A stretch of DNA of 46,723 bases. It comes from Acetobacterium woodii. GTDB taxonomy: Bacteria > Bacillota > Clostridia > Eubacteriales > Eubacteriaceae. The stretch is taken from the NCBI GenBank assembly GCA_016213825.1, contig JACQZP010000014.1, forward strand, positions 1 to 46,723, given 5' to 3'. This document shows positions 1-9,900 of the stretch, piece by piece. A program made the position numbers and the translations under genes. The notes under the pieces were generated by a model. The model did no database searches. It was not told the DNA's origin and saw nothing but the letters and a program-made list of their open reading frames with translations. The stretch's first letter is position 1; every line of letters starts with the position of its first letter.

Positions 1-608
1 AATGGTCGGAGTGAGAGGATTTGAACCTCCGGCCTCATGGCAATGGTGGCTTTACCAGCTGCTAATTGGGTCACTACTTCGCTATGTTCAGCCACATAAT
101 TAATGGTTACATCTACTCCTGGTGTCAATCCGTTTTTCTGCAACAAGTAATTTAACACATATTCAGGGGTGGAACCCTGACCACTGGCAACGATTGTTTT
201 TCCTTTTAAATCGGCGATACTTGTAACGCCAGCCGCTTCATCAGCCACAATATAAAGCACTCCCAGCGTATTAACCGAACCTAAAACGACCTTGCCTTCG
301 GTTTTATTAAACAGCACTGCTGCTAAATTACTGGGAAGAGCCGCAATTTGAAAATCGCCATTGATGACACTGGCAGTTAGTTGATCTGGTGCACCAGCTA
401 CGGTAAATTCGGTGGTCACATTTTCGCCAAGATCAACACCGTTGACAATCATTTGGGCCATACCCATTCCGGTTGGCCCAGCAAGGGTCCCAACCTTAAC
501 AGTTTGAGGTTCGGCCGGTTTTGCCTGACAAGCGGTAAATCCCAAGGTCATCACCAACATCAAACCAAGGAGGATCATTAATTTCTTTGCATTCATTTTT
601 CTAAACAT
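1..608 (-). CDS. ABC transporter substrate-binding lipoprotein (SsuA/THI5/NMT1-like), truncated
   Basis: An open frame runs from about 608 to the window edge. It starts with basic residues and a hydrophobic signal segment ending in FTAC, a lipobox-like site at which the Cys would be lipidated. The mature part has features of the NMT1/SsuA-like periplasmic-binding fold: a VGTLAGPTGMG start, an LPSNLAA segment, a DLKGKTIVASGQGSTPEYVL segment and a following NYVAEHSEVVTQLAAGKA. The predicted role is capture of a small organic solute for an ABC importer; the substrate is unknown. Three in-frame ATGs (620, 608, 596) are possible and none has an ideal ribosome site. The gene overlaps or abuts the stop of the TM1266-type regulator (601), suggesting one operon. 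At about position 35, where the family usually reads MLPEP, the frame runs into a tRNA 3' end, so the rest of the gene is missing. Confidence 0.7.
   Translation of the reverse strand, partial: MFRKMNAKKLMILLGLMLVMTLGFTACQAKPAEPQTVKVGTLAGPTGMGMAQMIVNGVDLGENVTTEFTVAGAPDQLTASVINGDFQIAALPSNLAAVLFNKTEGKVVLGSVNTLGVLYIVADEAAGVTSIADLKGKTIVASGQGSTPEYVLNYLLQKNGLTPGVDVTINYVAEHSEVVTQLAAGKATIAMRPEVQILSLRP
3..35 (-). tRNA. 3' fragment of a tRNA gene (acceptor and T arm), probably tRNA-Pro
   Basis: Read on the minus strand, positions 30 to 3 give a 5-bp T stem, a TTCAAAT loop, the acceptor 3' strand CACTCCG, discriminator A and the encoded CCA. The missing 5' acceptor strand would be CGGAGTG, which is usual for tRNA-Pro in Firmicutes (inference). 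No D arm or anticodon arm follows: upstream of about position 35 the sequence is protein-coding for a substrate-binding protein. This is a fragment joined to other DNA, not an intact tRNA gene. Confidence 0.6.
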
Positions 609-882
609 TTTCTTTTTCATCCTTTTCTTCAAATTCTTTTTTTGAGACAGTCAATTTTGAATGTACTTCCCTTAGTTTACCTAACCGTCCGTTTAAAGAA
701 TTGATCTCATTCATATTACCACATAAGGTAATACAGATAATCGAAATGCCCTTATCTGCCAGCGGTAATCCCATTCTTCCAATAACCAATGATTGATATT
801 CGGCAATAATCCGGTTAAAATCTTCCTGTACTGCTTGGGGATTTTCTAAAATAGCGGTAAGTACTGCTACCCGTTCGATGAT
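601..882 (-). CDS. TM1266-family small regulator (putative iron-only hydrogenase system regulator)
   Basis: The reading frame gives about 93 residues with the TM1266 signature: an N-terminal beta strand (ERVAVLTAILENP), then QSLVIGRMGLPLADKGISIICITL, then LNGRLGKLREVHSKLTVSKK. The family has a NikR C-terminal-like ACT fold, and is annotated as a regulator because it often sits near FeFe-hydrogenase maturation genes; its true function is unsettled. The frame is open from an in-frame TGA just upstream of 882, but it holds no ATG, GTG or TTG before a TTG at 789, which would delete the first beta strand. An out-of-frame ATG at 886 follows a good ribosome site (AAAGGGGTG). So either an unusual ATC/ATT start is used or a one-base error or frameshift is present. 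The gene precedes the substrate-binding protein gene. Confidence 0.65.
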   Translation of the reverse strand: MIERVAVLTAILENPQAVQEDFNRIIAEYQSLVIGRMGLPLADKGISIICITLCGNMNEINSLNGRLGKLREVHSKLTVSKKEFEEKDEKENV

Positions 883-915
883 CCATCACCCCTTTCACAC
901 GCTTCATTACAAATC

Positions 916-946
916 ACAAAAAAACTTCCTGTTAGGAACAGGAAGG
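916..946 (-). terminator. intrinsic terminator in the leader of the TM1266-type gene
   Basis: On the minus strand a perfect 9-bp stem (CTTCCTGTT/AACAGGAAG, 925-945) is followed by seven T (918-924). It lies about 40 bp upstream of the start region of the regulator gene, so it is in its leader. It could act as an attenuator, or it could end transcription from further upstream. Confidence 0.7.
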
Positions 947-1075
947 CATTGACAAAATCACCTATTTAACAAAGGTTTTAATTTTGATCTCATTCCTTCC
1001 AAATCAGAACTTCTTTTCTGTCAGGTAAACGGTATCACATTCAATTGCAATCATTTTAACATGTAAATAGTTTAA
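918..1075 (-). ncRNA. candidate structured leader RNA with attenuator
   Basis: On the minus strand the segment before the terminator can fold into a small hairpin (CAGAA/TTCTG, near 1006-1021) and a long nested hairpin (about 945-1005). The latter pairs GGAAGG with CCTTCC, CAAAAT with ATTTTG, and ACCT with AGGT. Its CCTTCC strand is also part of the terminator stem, so the two structures exclude each other, which is the logic of a transcription attenuator. I do not recognise any known riboswitch class (TPP, purine, glycine, preQ1, THF, fluoride and SAM consensus cores are not apparent). Confidence 0.35.
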
Positions 1076-1321
1076 TTAAAAGAAAAAGAAGGTGGAAAAA
1101 TTCGACTTTAATTCTTGTTTTATCTGCCAAAACGAACTATTTTAGTAGGTTTATAACATTCAATTTTTACTTATAAAAACCCCGCAGCTGAGAATTTCCA
1201 TTTGAGAAACGACCATTAATTTTAATAAACCTATTTGTTTATCCAATCATCAATATTCCCGAACACTCCTCAACGATATCGCTAATTTATGGGTAAAGAT
1301 AAGGCAATCTCTACGGAATTG

Positions 1322-1330
1322 TGATATAAT
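1322..1330 (+). promoter_or_regulatory. extended -10 promoter of the subtilisin-like protease gene
   Basis: TGATATAAT is a perfect extended -10 element, about 90 bp upstream of the protease ATG. No good -35 is present at 17 bp (AGGCAA), which is usual for extended -10 promoters. Downstream, an imperfect dyad TGTCAgTGAAA/TTTCATGACA at 1367-1390 lies in the leader and could be an operator or a hairpin. The rest of the 883-1418 gap holds only the minus-strand leader described separately. Confidence 0.55.
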
Positions 1331-1418
1331 TCTAACATCAAATACTATTTTAACGAAACAAGAGGGTGTCAGTGAAATAGTTTCATGACAAACTTTTAAT
1401 TTATAAGGAGAATCATTA

Positions 1419-3164
1419 ATGAAACGTAAAATTAAACAGCGCATCTCGTTAATTTGTGTTGTGCTGCTTATGGCTTTTTTACCGGCCAACGCTCTGGCCT
1501 TTGAATCAGTGAAAAGCGAGAATAATCAAATGACGATTAACACCCTGTCCGAAATTCCGGATATTGAAAGTAACGGCGATATTAATCAACAAGTTGTTAT
1601 TATTTACAAACAGTCCAGCGCAATGAATGTTCAAAGTCTGTTTTTATCCACCAACGAAGTCGTCAGCGGCGAAGCCGTGTCAGATCGGGTCGATGTACTG
1701 GAAGTTAAAAATGATGTGAATATCGATGCATTCGTCAACAAGGTTAATGAAAATCCCAATGTTCTGGTTGCAGACCGAAATAGCATCATTAATACTTATT
1801 CACTCCCCGATGACCCTTATGTTACGGATGGCAAAGCCTGGCAATTTCAAACTATCGGTACTGATAAAACCTGGGATCAGGTCTCAAATTCGGAAACTAT
1901 TGGTGTGGCAGTATTAGATACAGGATTAAACATCAATCATCCAGATTTAATAGGTCGCACCATTGCTGGCTATGATTATGTTACTAAAAGTCCCAATGTT
2001 ATCGATCAGGACGGTCATGGTACCTTGGTCAGTGGATTTGTAGCTGCAACAGCCAATAATGGCGTCGGCATCTCTGGGGTAGCCGGATCGGCCAATATAA
2101 AAATTGCCCCTTACCGCGTTGGTACTAAAGGTCTCACTGTCAGTAATATTTGTGCTGCGCTAATGGATGCTGCTGATCGTTCAGATATTAAGGTTATTAA
2201 CATGAGCTATGGCGGTTATGAATATAATAACAGCGAAGCAGCCGCCATTCAATATGCTAAAGACCGCGGCAAGGTGCTGGTCGCAGCATCTGGCAATGAA
2301 GGTGAACCAACAGACAATGAAGCCGGCTTACTTTCTTATCCTGCTTCGTACAATGGCGTTATTTCAGTAGCTGCCACTACTCACTCCAATAACCGTGCTT
2401 CTTTTTCACAATATAACAATATGGTCGATTTGGCAGCCCCTGGTGAAAACGTGTATACTACTGATATGACTGGCGGATATACCGCTGATAGTGGTACTTC
2501 CTTTTCAGCTCCGATCGTCGCTGGAGCCTGTGGCGTATTGCTAGCAGCAAACAGCAGTTTAAGTGCAGCCGAAGTGGAAAGCATTCTTGAAAAAACAGCC
2601 CTTGATTTAGGCAGTTCAGGCCGAGACGATTATTATGGTTATGGTTTGCTCCAGTTGGATCAGGCGCTGGCGGCGGCAGCTGTAATCAAACCCAATACCA
2701 TATCCGTAGGATATCGAACCCATATCCAAAATATTGGCTGGCAGGATTGGAAATACGATGGCGCATTTAGCGGCTCCGAAGGCTTGGGTTATCGGTTAGA
2801 AGCAGTTAATGTGAAAGTTGACTGCCCTAACTCCGATGTGGGTATTGCCTATAAAACCCATATCCAGAATATTGGCTGGGAATCGGATTGGCGATATAAC
2901 GGCGCGTTAAGCGGGACTTCCGGTGAAGGTCTGCGATTAGAAGCCATTCAGATTCAACTGACTGGGGCTGATGCCGACAAGTTTGATCTTTACTATCGCA
3001 CCCATATTCAAAATTTAGGCTGGCTGGGTTGGGCACAGAATAATGAATATTCCGGCTCGGCCGGATTTAGTTATCGCCTAGAAGGTATTGAGATTATGAT
3101 CCTTGAAAAGGGCACTCCTTTTGACACATCTGGAGATTCCTATATCACTAATAACACAATATAA
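1419..3164 (+). CDS. secreted subtilisin-like serine protease (S8) with three C-terminal ChW repeats
   Basis: The 581-residue protein starts with a signal peptide (basic MKRKIKQR, hydrophobic core, ANALA cleavage region). An approximately 100-residue propeptide-like region follows, then a peptidase S8 domain. The catalytic triad is visible: Asp167 in VAVLDTGLNINHPDL, His200 in DQDGHGTLVSG and Ser361 in GTSFSAP; the oxyanion Asn is in ASGNEGE. From about residue 428 there are three ChW repeats (YRTHIQNIGW...SG..G...RLEA type), each about 45 residues. ChW repeats are typical of secreted clostridial proteins and are thought to bind cell-surface or extracellular polymers. The start is supported by AAGGAG eight bases upstream of ATG. 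It is a lone plus-strand gene with its own promoter and terminator. The native substrate is not predictable. Confidence 0.93.
   Translation: MKRKIKQRISLICVVLLMAFLPANALAFESVKSENNQMTINTLSEIPDIESNGDINQQVVIIYKQSSAMNVQSLFLSTNEVVSGEAVSDRVDVLEVKNDVNIDAFVNKVNENPNVLVADRNSIINTYSLPDDPYVTDGKAWQFQTIGTDKTWDQVSNSETIGVAVLDTGLNINHPDLIGRTIAGYDYVTKSPNVIDQDGHGTLVSGFVAATANNGVGISGVAGSANIKIAPYRVGTKGLTVSNICAALMDAADRSDIKVINMSYGGYEYNNSEAAAIQYAKDRGKVLVAASGNEGEPTDNEAGLLSYPASYNGVISVAATTHSNNRASFSQYNNMVDLAAPGENVYTTDMTGGYTADSGTSFSAPIVAGACGVLLAANSSLSAAEVESILEKTALDLGSSGRDDYYGYGLLQLDQALAAAAVIKPNTISVGYRTHIQNIGWQDWKYDGAFSGSEGLGYRLEAVNVKVDCPNSDVGIAYKTHIQNIGWESDWRYNGALSGTSGEGLRLEAIQIQLTGADADKFDLYYRTHIQNLGWLGWAQNNEYSGSAGFSYRLEGIEIMILEKGTPFDTSGDSYITNNTI
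2698..3100 (+). repeat. three tandem ChW repeats within the protease gene
   Basis: Copies start near 2700, 2836 and 2986. Each encodes Y(R/K)THIQN(I/L)GW followed by an SG-rich turn and RLE(A/G). The DNA copies have diverged, so this is an old protein-level repeat rather than a recent duplication. Confidence 0.85.
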
Positions 3165-3169
3165 AGATT

Positions 3170-3208
3170 AACGCCAGTGGAAAATCAATTTCCCACTGGC
3201 GTTTTTTC
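3170..3208 (+). terminator. intrinsic terminator after the protease gene
   Basis: An 11-bp stem AACGCCAGTGG/CCACTGGCGTT (3170-3180 and 3193-3203) is followed by TTTTTT on the plus strand, six bases past the stop codon. It also separates the protease from the convergent ABC permease gene, though on the minus strand it lacks a good T tract. Confidence 0.9.
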
Positions 3209-3248
3209 GTCCTGTTTTACTCAATTTTATTTTTATTTACTGCTTTTT

Positions 3249-6200
3249 CTATTCAATTGATTTAAGCGATTCGACCATACTGATTCGCTTAATAATCGGC
3301 GTCATCAGGATATTGACGATAAAGGTAAATGCCAGGGTAAACACAACAGCATAAATAAAGCTCGACGGTTCAATTCCCCGGGTAAACATGGCGATGTCGG
3401 TTTCCACTGTGTTGATGATTAATTCATCTAGAAAAACCCCTAAAAATAAACCGACGACAACGCCAATAACAGAAAGGACAATATTCTCTCTAAAGATGTA
3501 TTTATACACCTCCATGTCATAAAAACCGAGAACGCGGATGGTGGCAATTTCACGGACCCTTTCGGAAATATTAATGTTGGTGAGATTATATAAAACAACC
3601 GCTGCCAAAGCGCCGGCGGCAAGCAGCATAACCACCACCACAATACTTAAACTGCTGATGCTGTCAGATGATGATTTGACAATGTTTCCGGTAAAGTTCA
3701 CCGCCACTACCCCATCCTTGGCCAGCCAATCGCTGGCAATGGCATTTTCCAGATCAGTTGATGTGTCAGGAATATTGACATAGGCCATATTCACAGTCAG
3801 CGGTTTTCCAAAAGCGGTTTCATAAACTGCTGGTGACAAGTAGATATAATTTTCCAGGTAGTTTTCAGTGATCGCCCCCAAGACAACCTCATGGCTTTCA
3901 TCTTCATTGTAAATTCGAATTGTATCACCCACTTTGAGTCCCAGTCCAGTAGCTACTTTTTCTGATAAGACCACTCCGGCTTCTTCCAGATTAATCGGCG
4001 CTCCCGATTTTCGATTCTGAAGGTGGATAAAATTGTTAATACTCGCAGCCGTTTCCGGGACAAATAAATAGGCATCTTTGCTAATACCGGTTCCGGCTTT
4101 TTCGATGGTCATTTTCGCTTGATGCGCCAACATGTTTTCACTGAAACGGGTATCATTGTTCAGTATTATTTTAAAATCAGCCTTATCAGCAAGCGTTTCT
4201 TCATTTTTTAATGCCATATAACCATCAAAGACGGTAATGTTTTCAAATTGTCGTGGAATCATCGAAAAGATCGCGTCCTGAAGACCAAAGCCAGCCAGGA
4301 TAAGGGCCGTACAGCCAGCAATCCCAATCACCGTCATAAAGAATCGCCCCTTATAACGCAGCAGATTTCTGGCCGTGACCTTTTCGATAAAGCCCAAGCG
4401 CTTCCAGATAAACGGGATACTTTCCAAAAAAATTCGTTTTCCGATTTTTGGTGCTTTGGGCCGCATGAGCTCTGACGGATGTTCCTTTAATTCATAATGG
4501 GTGACAATCAGTGCCGCCGCCACCGTACATAAAATGGCAACCAGACAGCTGATGATGATCGGGATCCAGGGTGGTGCAATGATCAGATCCGGCACCTGAT
4601 AGAGCAGTCCATAGGCGCCGGCGATTAAATAGGGCAGGGTATTGATGCCAAAAATCAAACCGATGATTGAACCAATCGCTCCGGCTAAGATAGCATAAAC
4701 AAAGAATTTAGAGCCAATCTGATAATGTTTATAGCCCAAGGCTTTAAGTGTTCCAATCTGGGTTCGCTGTTCTTCCACCATCCTGGTCATGGTCGTAAAG
4801 GATACCAATGCCGCCACCAACAGGAAGATTAGCGGGAACACCCCGGAAATATTGTCAATGCGCTTGGCATCTTCGCCATAACTGGTATAACCAGGGTTGT
4901 CATCCCGGTTGAACAGATACCATTTCCCGAATTCCAGATCGCCGATTTTCGCCTCTGCCTTGGCCAAATCATTGGCAGCATTGGCCAACTCAGCCTCTCC
5001 TTCGGCCCGTTTTTGAGCCAGCTGAGCTTCGCCATCATTTAATTCGGCCCACCCGGAGTCGATCTGATTCTGCGAAGCGATGAGAGTATTCAAGCCGTCT
5101 TCCCGGCCGGCCTCAAAAGCGGCAATGCCGTTGGCAAGCTGGGTCTTACTGCTGGCCAGGGTTGCCCAACCGGCATCCAGCTGATTTTGACCGTCGATTC
5201 CGGCTTGCTTTAGAGCTGCTTCGGCATTGGGCAGCATGGTTTCCAGTTCAATTAACTGGTTTTTCATCTCGGCTAACTGCGCCTGAAAGGCATAAATGCT
5301 ATTGATGGCATCCTGAACCTGGGCTGCCCCGGCAGATGCCTGGGCCAGGCCGTCCTGAACCACCACAATCTGATTGTCAATTTCTGTTAATTGCGCTTCC
5401 AAAGCAGCCAGCTGTGTCGGGTAATCTGGGGCTAAAGGATCCAGGCTTTGAATCTGCGCTTCGACCCCTGATCGCATGGCTTCAAGGTTTGATAAGGCAC
5501 TTTCGCCCTGGGCAATCTGATTTTGCAGCTCTATGAGCTGGGCTTCCAGTGCCGGTAACTGCCCGGAGGGATCCTGAGCTTCCATCTGGGCAATACCGTT
5601 TTCCAGGTCCGTGATTCCCTGACGCATCGTCTCCAGTTGGGCCTCGCCCGCTGCCAGTTGCTGTTTTAAGGTCGCCGCTCCCTGGACCAGATCGGCCTCT
5701 CCTTGGGTAATCTGATTTTGGGCATCGGCCAGCTGGGCCTGGGACGCTGCAATTTTAGTATTGTATTCATCCCAGCCGAAGCTTAAAGCGGCTTCGCCAT
5801 CCAGCAATTGGTTTCTGGCATCGGCTAATGTCGCCTCACCCTGAGCGATCCCATCATTAAATTGGGCGACGCCATCGTTATACTTGGCGCGGCCCTTATC
5901 TAACTCCACCTGGGCCTTGGCTAAAATATCGGCATGGTTTATTTCCAGTTGTTTGATCCCCAGCGTTTCAAACTGATCCTGTAACGCCGTAATCGCTGCC
6001 TGATATTCATCTGAAAACGGATAAACACCATTGGCGGTCGCCTCCGACAAAACATAAACTTCAGTGTAGCGCTCGGCAGCAAAATTTTCGGCGGGAATAA
6101 AGCCATAATAATCCACTTCACCCCGACCGACACTGGTACTGCCCCGTTCAATCGAAACAAATTGCGGCGATCTGACAAAACCAACGATGGTGTAATTATC

Positions 6201-6716
6201 CCGCTTGAGCGAGTCGGAAAGGGCTTTGTCACCAACTTCGGGCGCTAACTTGATGGTGTCACCCAATTGATAAGCATAGCTGGATAAGCCCATGCCCTTA
6301 TCTTCCTGGGGTTGTTCCAATAGTATTTCGCCAGCATTTTCCGGCAGTCGTCCTGCCATCAGCAGTGGCTGATTAAGGGCTTGATCTTGCTGAAAAGCCA
6401 TCAGTTTGATAACCGGTCGTTTATCGCCCCGCTCAATGATCACATCGGCCGAATAACTGGGCATCACGCTATTGACCCCCGGGGTATTTTTGATTGCTTC
6501 CACGTCAGCTTGCTGAAAACCATAGGTAGAAACCAGCCGGATATCCATCAGTTGCTGATTTTGATAATATTGGCTGACCGTGTATTTCATGCTTGGTCCG
6601 GTTGTTTTAACCCCGACGAAAAAACAGATCCCCAGCGCAATGATCGCTACAATGGATAAAAAGCGATTTTTTGATTTTTTGATTTCTCTGAATGTATCTT
6701 TCTGCAATGCTTTCAT
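3249..6716 (-). CDS. large FtsX-family ABC transporter permease with extracellular coiled-coil domain
   Basis: The 1155-residue protein has an N-terminal membrane helix (about residues 18-40), an approximately 600-residue extracytoplasmic region, an FtsX-type membrane block around residues 650-790, a second soluble loop, and a final FtsX block of three helices near residues 1020-1145. The first loop ends in a long Gln/Ala/Leu/Glu-rich coiled coil with recurring A.NQ...GEA.L and L..GEA.L motifs (about residues 270-600). This architecture belongs to MacB/LolC-like mechanotransmission permeases (family knowledge). Such permeases need a separate ATPase, and none is encoded next to it here. The start has AAAGGAA upstream. 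An operator-like palindrome lies in its promoter region. Possible roles are peptide or lipid export, or envelope sensing; the substrate is unknown. Confidence 0.85.
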   Translation of the reverse strand: MKALQKDTFREIKKSKNRFLSIVAIIALGICFFVGVKTTGPSMKYTVSQYYQNQQLMDIRLVSTYGFQQADVEAIKNTPGVNSVMPSYSADVIIERGDKRPVIKLMAFQQDQALNQPLLMAGRLPENAGEILLEQPQEDKGMGLSSYAYQLGDTIKLAPEVGDKALSDSLKRDNYTIVGFVRSPQFVSIERGSTSVGRGEVDYYGFIPAENFAAERYTEVYVLSEATANGVYPFSDEYQAAITALQDQFETLGIKQLEINHADILAKAQVELDKGRAKYNDGVAQFNDGIAQGEATLADARNQLLDGEAALSFGWDEYNTKIAASQAQLADAQNQITQGEADLVQGAATLKQQLAAGEAQLETMRQGITDLENGIAQMEAQDPSGQLPALEAQLIELQNQIAQGESALSNLEAMRSGVEAQIQSLDPLAPDYPTQLAALEAQLTEIDNQIVVVQDGLAQASAGAAQVQDAINSIYAFQAQLAEMKNQLIELETMLPNAEAALKQAGIDGQNQLDAGWATLASSKTQLANGIAAFEAGREDGLNTLIASQNQIDSGWAELNDGEAQLAQKRAEGEAELANAANDLAKAEAKIGDLEFGKWYLFNRDDNPGYTSYGEDAKRIDNISGVFPLIFLLVAALVSFTTMTRMVEEQRTQIGTLKALGYKHYQIGSKFFVYAILAGAIGSIIGLIFGINTLPYLIAGAYGLLYQVPDLIIAPPWIPIIISCLVAILCTVAAALIVTHYELKEHPSELMRPKAPKIGKRIFLESIPFIWKRLGFIEKVTARNLLRYKGRFFMTVIGIAGCTALILAGFGLQDAIFSMIPRQFENITVFDGYMALKNEETLADKADFKIILNNDTRFSENMLAHQAKMTIEKAGTGISKDAYLFVPETAASINNFIHLQNRKSGAPINLEEAGVVLSEKVATGLGLKVGDTIRIYNEDESHEVVLGAITENYLENYIYLSPAVYETAFGKPLTVNMAYVNIPDTSTDLENAIASDWLAKDGVVAVNFTGNIVKSSSDSISSLSIVVVVMLLAAGALAAVVLYNLTNINISERVREIATIRVLGFYDMEVYKYIFRENIVLSVIGVVVGLFLGVFLDELIINTVETDIAMFTRGIEPSSFIYAVVFTLAFTFIVNILMTPIIKRISMVESLKSIE

Positions 6717-6782
6717 TGATATTTCCTTTGTTATTTAATTATGGTTCAATTATCCTGGACAGGTATTCCATCCAATCAATTA

Positions 6783-6829
6783 TCTATTCTACAGAATAGA
6801 ATCGCTGCAATTTTGGATACTCAGGCAGT
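6783..6829 (-). promoter_or_regulatory. promoter with palindromic operator candidate upstream of the ABC permease
   Basis: A perfect dyad TCTATTCT-AC-AGAATAGA lies at 6783-6800. On the minus strand, TTGCAG (about 6810) can act as -35 and TAGATA (ending at 6783) as -10 with an 18-bp spacer, which puts the dyad between the boxes. That position fits repression by a TetR-, GntR- or MarR-type regulator, but no such regulator is encoded nearby. The rest of 6717-6901 shows no gene. Confidence 0.4.
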
Positions 6830-6901
6830 TAAACCCTACTTTTCTTTTTATTATTCTACCATGAATTTATTAAGAAAACATCAAATGATAGCACTTATCT
6901 G

Positions 6902-9900
6902 TCAAACACTGATATTTTCTTTCATGCTGATCAACCCGATTATTTTTTCTTTTACCGGGATACCAGTGAGTTCGTTCAAAGCTTCTGCATAAAGATTAAT
7001 CTGAATTTTATAACCATCGACAATTTTGTCCCGCTGATTGATATCTTGATAATGATCGGTCTTATAATCAACGATCACCCATTGGTCATCTTCCATAAAA
7101 GCGCAATCAATAATCCCCTGAACGATAATTTTTTGCTCAATTTCGGCCCACTCATCCCTGACTTTAGCGGGCTCATAAGCATAGTTAAACGGGATCTCCC
7201 GTCTAATTTGTGCGGCCGACAACAGACGAATCCCCAATGGCGAGGTGTAAAAGCCAATCAGAGTGTCCAAGCGGATTGTTTTTGCCAATGCCTCGGGCAG
7301 AAATTCCTGTTGGATCAAATGGTTGATCTGATCTGCCAGATACGATTCTAAAAACCGCGGCAAATCTTTTGCGCCAGTTTTTACTAGCGCCGCTTGGATT
7401 GGTTTTAAGTCCACCACTTCCATTAATAAATGAAGCGCTGATCCCCGTTGGGTGGCTGAGAAATCAGTCTGTTTCTGTTCCAGAAATTTCGGACCTTCCA
7501 ATCGTTGGGGAATATTTCTGTCAAGTCCCTTTTCATGCAATTGAGCTTTTCGGTAGTTTTTAATTTCGGTAACACTCATCTTGCTGGGCAAAACATCATC
7601 CACTTTGGCTGGATAGCGATAATCTAGCCTGTTATAGATAGCTTCTCTAACTTCCGGGCTGATCAGGATTTTATTTTCCGGATTCTGCTGCATTTCCTGA
7701 TTCACATTTGCAAATTCTTTTTGATGAACAAACGCTTGTAAATCTTCCAAATTCTCTGGACTTTCCGCTGCGATATTTTTATCAGTATTTTTCAACAAAC
7801 CGCTATCACTATGATGGTATGAAATTCTGAAATCAACCAGATCCAGATCTGCTCCAGTCTGACCCGTTCCATCTAAGATCCCCATCATGACCCAGTCCAA
7901 AAGGCTGGCAGCATTTAGTAAATGATATTCATCCGGTTCATCGTCCCATTTCTGTTGGGCCTTTTCCAGGTTTTTAACGGTGCCGACAATAATCAACTTT
8001 TCCTCAGCCCGGGTCATCCCCACATAAAGCAGCCGCATTTCTTCGGAAAGCATTTCCATATTACTCTGGGCTTTGCAGACCTCTTTGGCCAGCGAATTAT
8101 GTTTATAGCGCTTTCCCAGATCGACATAGTCGGGACAGATGCCAAGATCTTTATGAAAGAGGATCTGACTGTTATTGCTCCGCTTATTAAAGCCCTTACC
8201 AGTGCCGGCCAGAAAGACGATTGGGAATTCCAGACCCTTACTCTTATGAATCGTCATCAACCGCACCACCGCTTCGTGATTGCTGACCATCGCCGGGGGC
8301 GAAATATCCTGCTTATGCTTTTTCATATTTTCCACAAAGCGAATAAACTGGTACAGACCTTTGAGGGTGGATTTTTTATAATCCCCGGCCCGCTTTAGCA
8401 GAATCCGCAAATTGCATTGGCGTTGCTCCCCGCCGGGAAGGGCGCCTACAAACGCATAATAACCGGATTCCAGATAGATTTTCCAGAGAAAATCTTCCAC
8501 CGGCATCAGCTTAGATTGATCCCGCCATGTGTTCAGTTTTTCATAAAAATGGCCGAGTTTATCAGCCAGTTCATCGCTTTCTTCCTGACAATAGGCTGTT
8601 ACTGCCTGATAGAAAAATCCCTGGGGATGTTTAATCCGCAGCCGAGTGCATTCGGTGGTGGTAAAATTACCGATGGGTGAGGTCATAATACTCAATAACG
8701 GCAGATCCTGATGCTGATTATCCATCAGGTTCAGCAGATTCAAAATCATGGTGATTTCCAGCGACTCGTAGTAGTTGGTGCCGCCGTCAAAATAGGTGGG
8801 AATGCCCATTTCGCTGAAGACCTTAAGGTACACATCCCCTCTGCCGGCCACGCTTCGCATCAGCACCCCAAAATCGCCATAGGTGATGGCCCGTTCCTGA
8901 TTATGTCGGGTATCAAAAAAGCGGGTTCCGACCAGGGCCTGAATTTGATTGGCGACAAAGCGGGCTTCAATTTCCACCGCACTCTGATCTTCCTGATCTT
9001 CATCAAATTCTAGATAATTGGCAGTATCACTGGACTGGGGCTTGGTCTCGATCACATGGATCTCGGTCTTTTCATAGGGGCCTTCATGTGGCAGACCTTT
9101 GTTGAGCATGGCCTGTTCGTCATAATTGATTTCTCCCAAACCCGGTGTCATGATCTTGCTGAAGACGGCGTTAACCCCATTGATCACCCCCTGGGCGCTT
9201 CTGAAATTCTGATTCAGCGTCACCAGACTGTTGTCTTGATTATCATCCTGGCCGAAGCTTTCGTATTTTCCGATAAAAATCGTCGGATCGGCTAACCGAA
9301 AGCGGTAGATGCTCTGCTTGACATCGCCGACCATAAAATAGTTATTATCCCGGACAATCCGTTGGAGAATGGTTTCCTGCATTTCATTGGTATCCTGATA
9401 TTCATCCAGAAAAATATAGCGATACTTGGCCCGGACCTCGTCGGCGACTTCCTGATCCATTAGTATTCTAAGGGTCAGCTGTTCCAGATCATTATAATCC
9501 AAAAGATTTTTAGCAGACTTCTTTTGCTGAAAAGCGGTCCAGAATCTTTGAGTCAGGCTGACCAGGTCACTCATGGGCTTCTTCAGGGCATTGAGTTCCG
9601 TCACCATTTCATCCATGTTGATGGCAAACCGCTTCTGCAGCTTGGTCATGCTGCTCTTTGCTTCATCCCGGTATTTTTTGATCGTTTCATTAAGTTCCTT
9701 GTCCTGTTTGGGAGTCCCTTTAAAGCGCTCATATTCCAGAGCTTTAAGAGCATTCAGCCCCGATACCAGATCCTCTTTTATACGGCTTTCCACCGCTTTT
9801 AAAAGCTCTACTTCATGATCCATTTGTTCAAACGTTTTTTCAAAGCCAGTGGCATCACTTGCGGTTCTGGCTTTATCCGCGGAATCCATAGCGCCCTGGA

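Noticed and set aside
7922-8398. Plus-strand frames of up to 158 codons opposite addA
   Set aside because: Shadow frames of a conserved gene, without ribosome sites or recognisable products.
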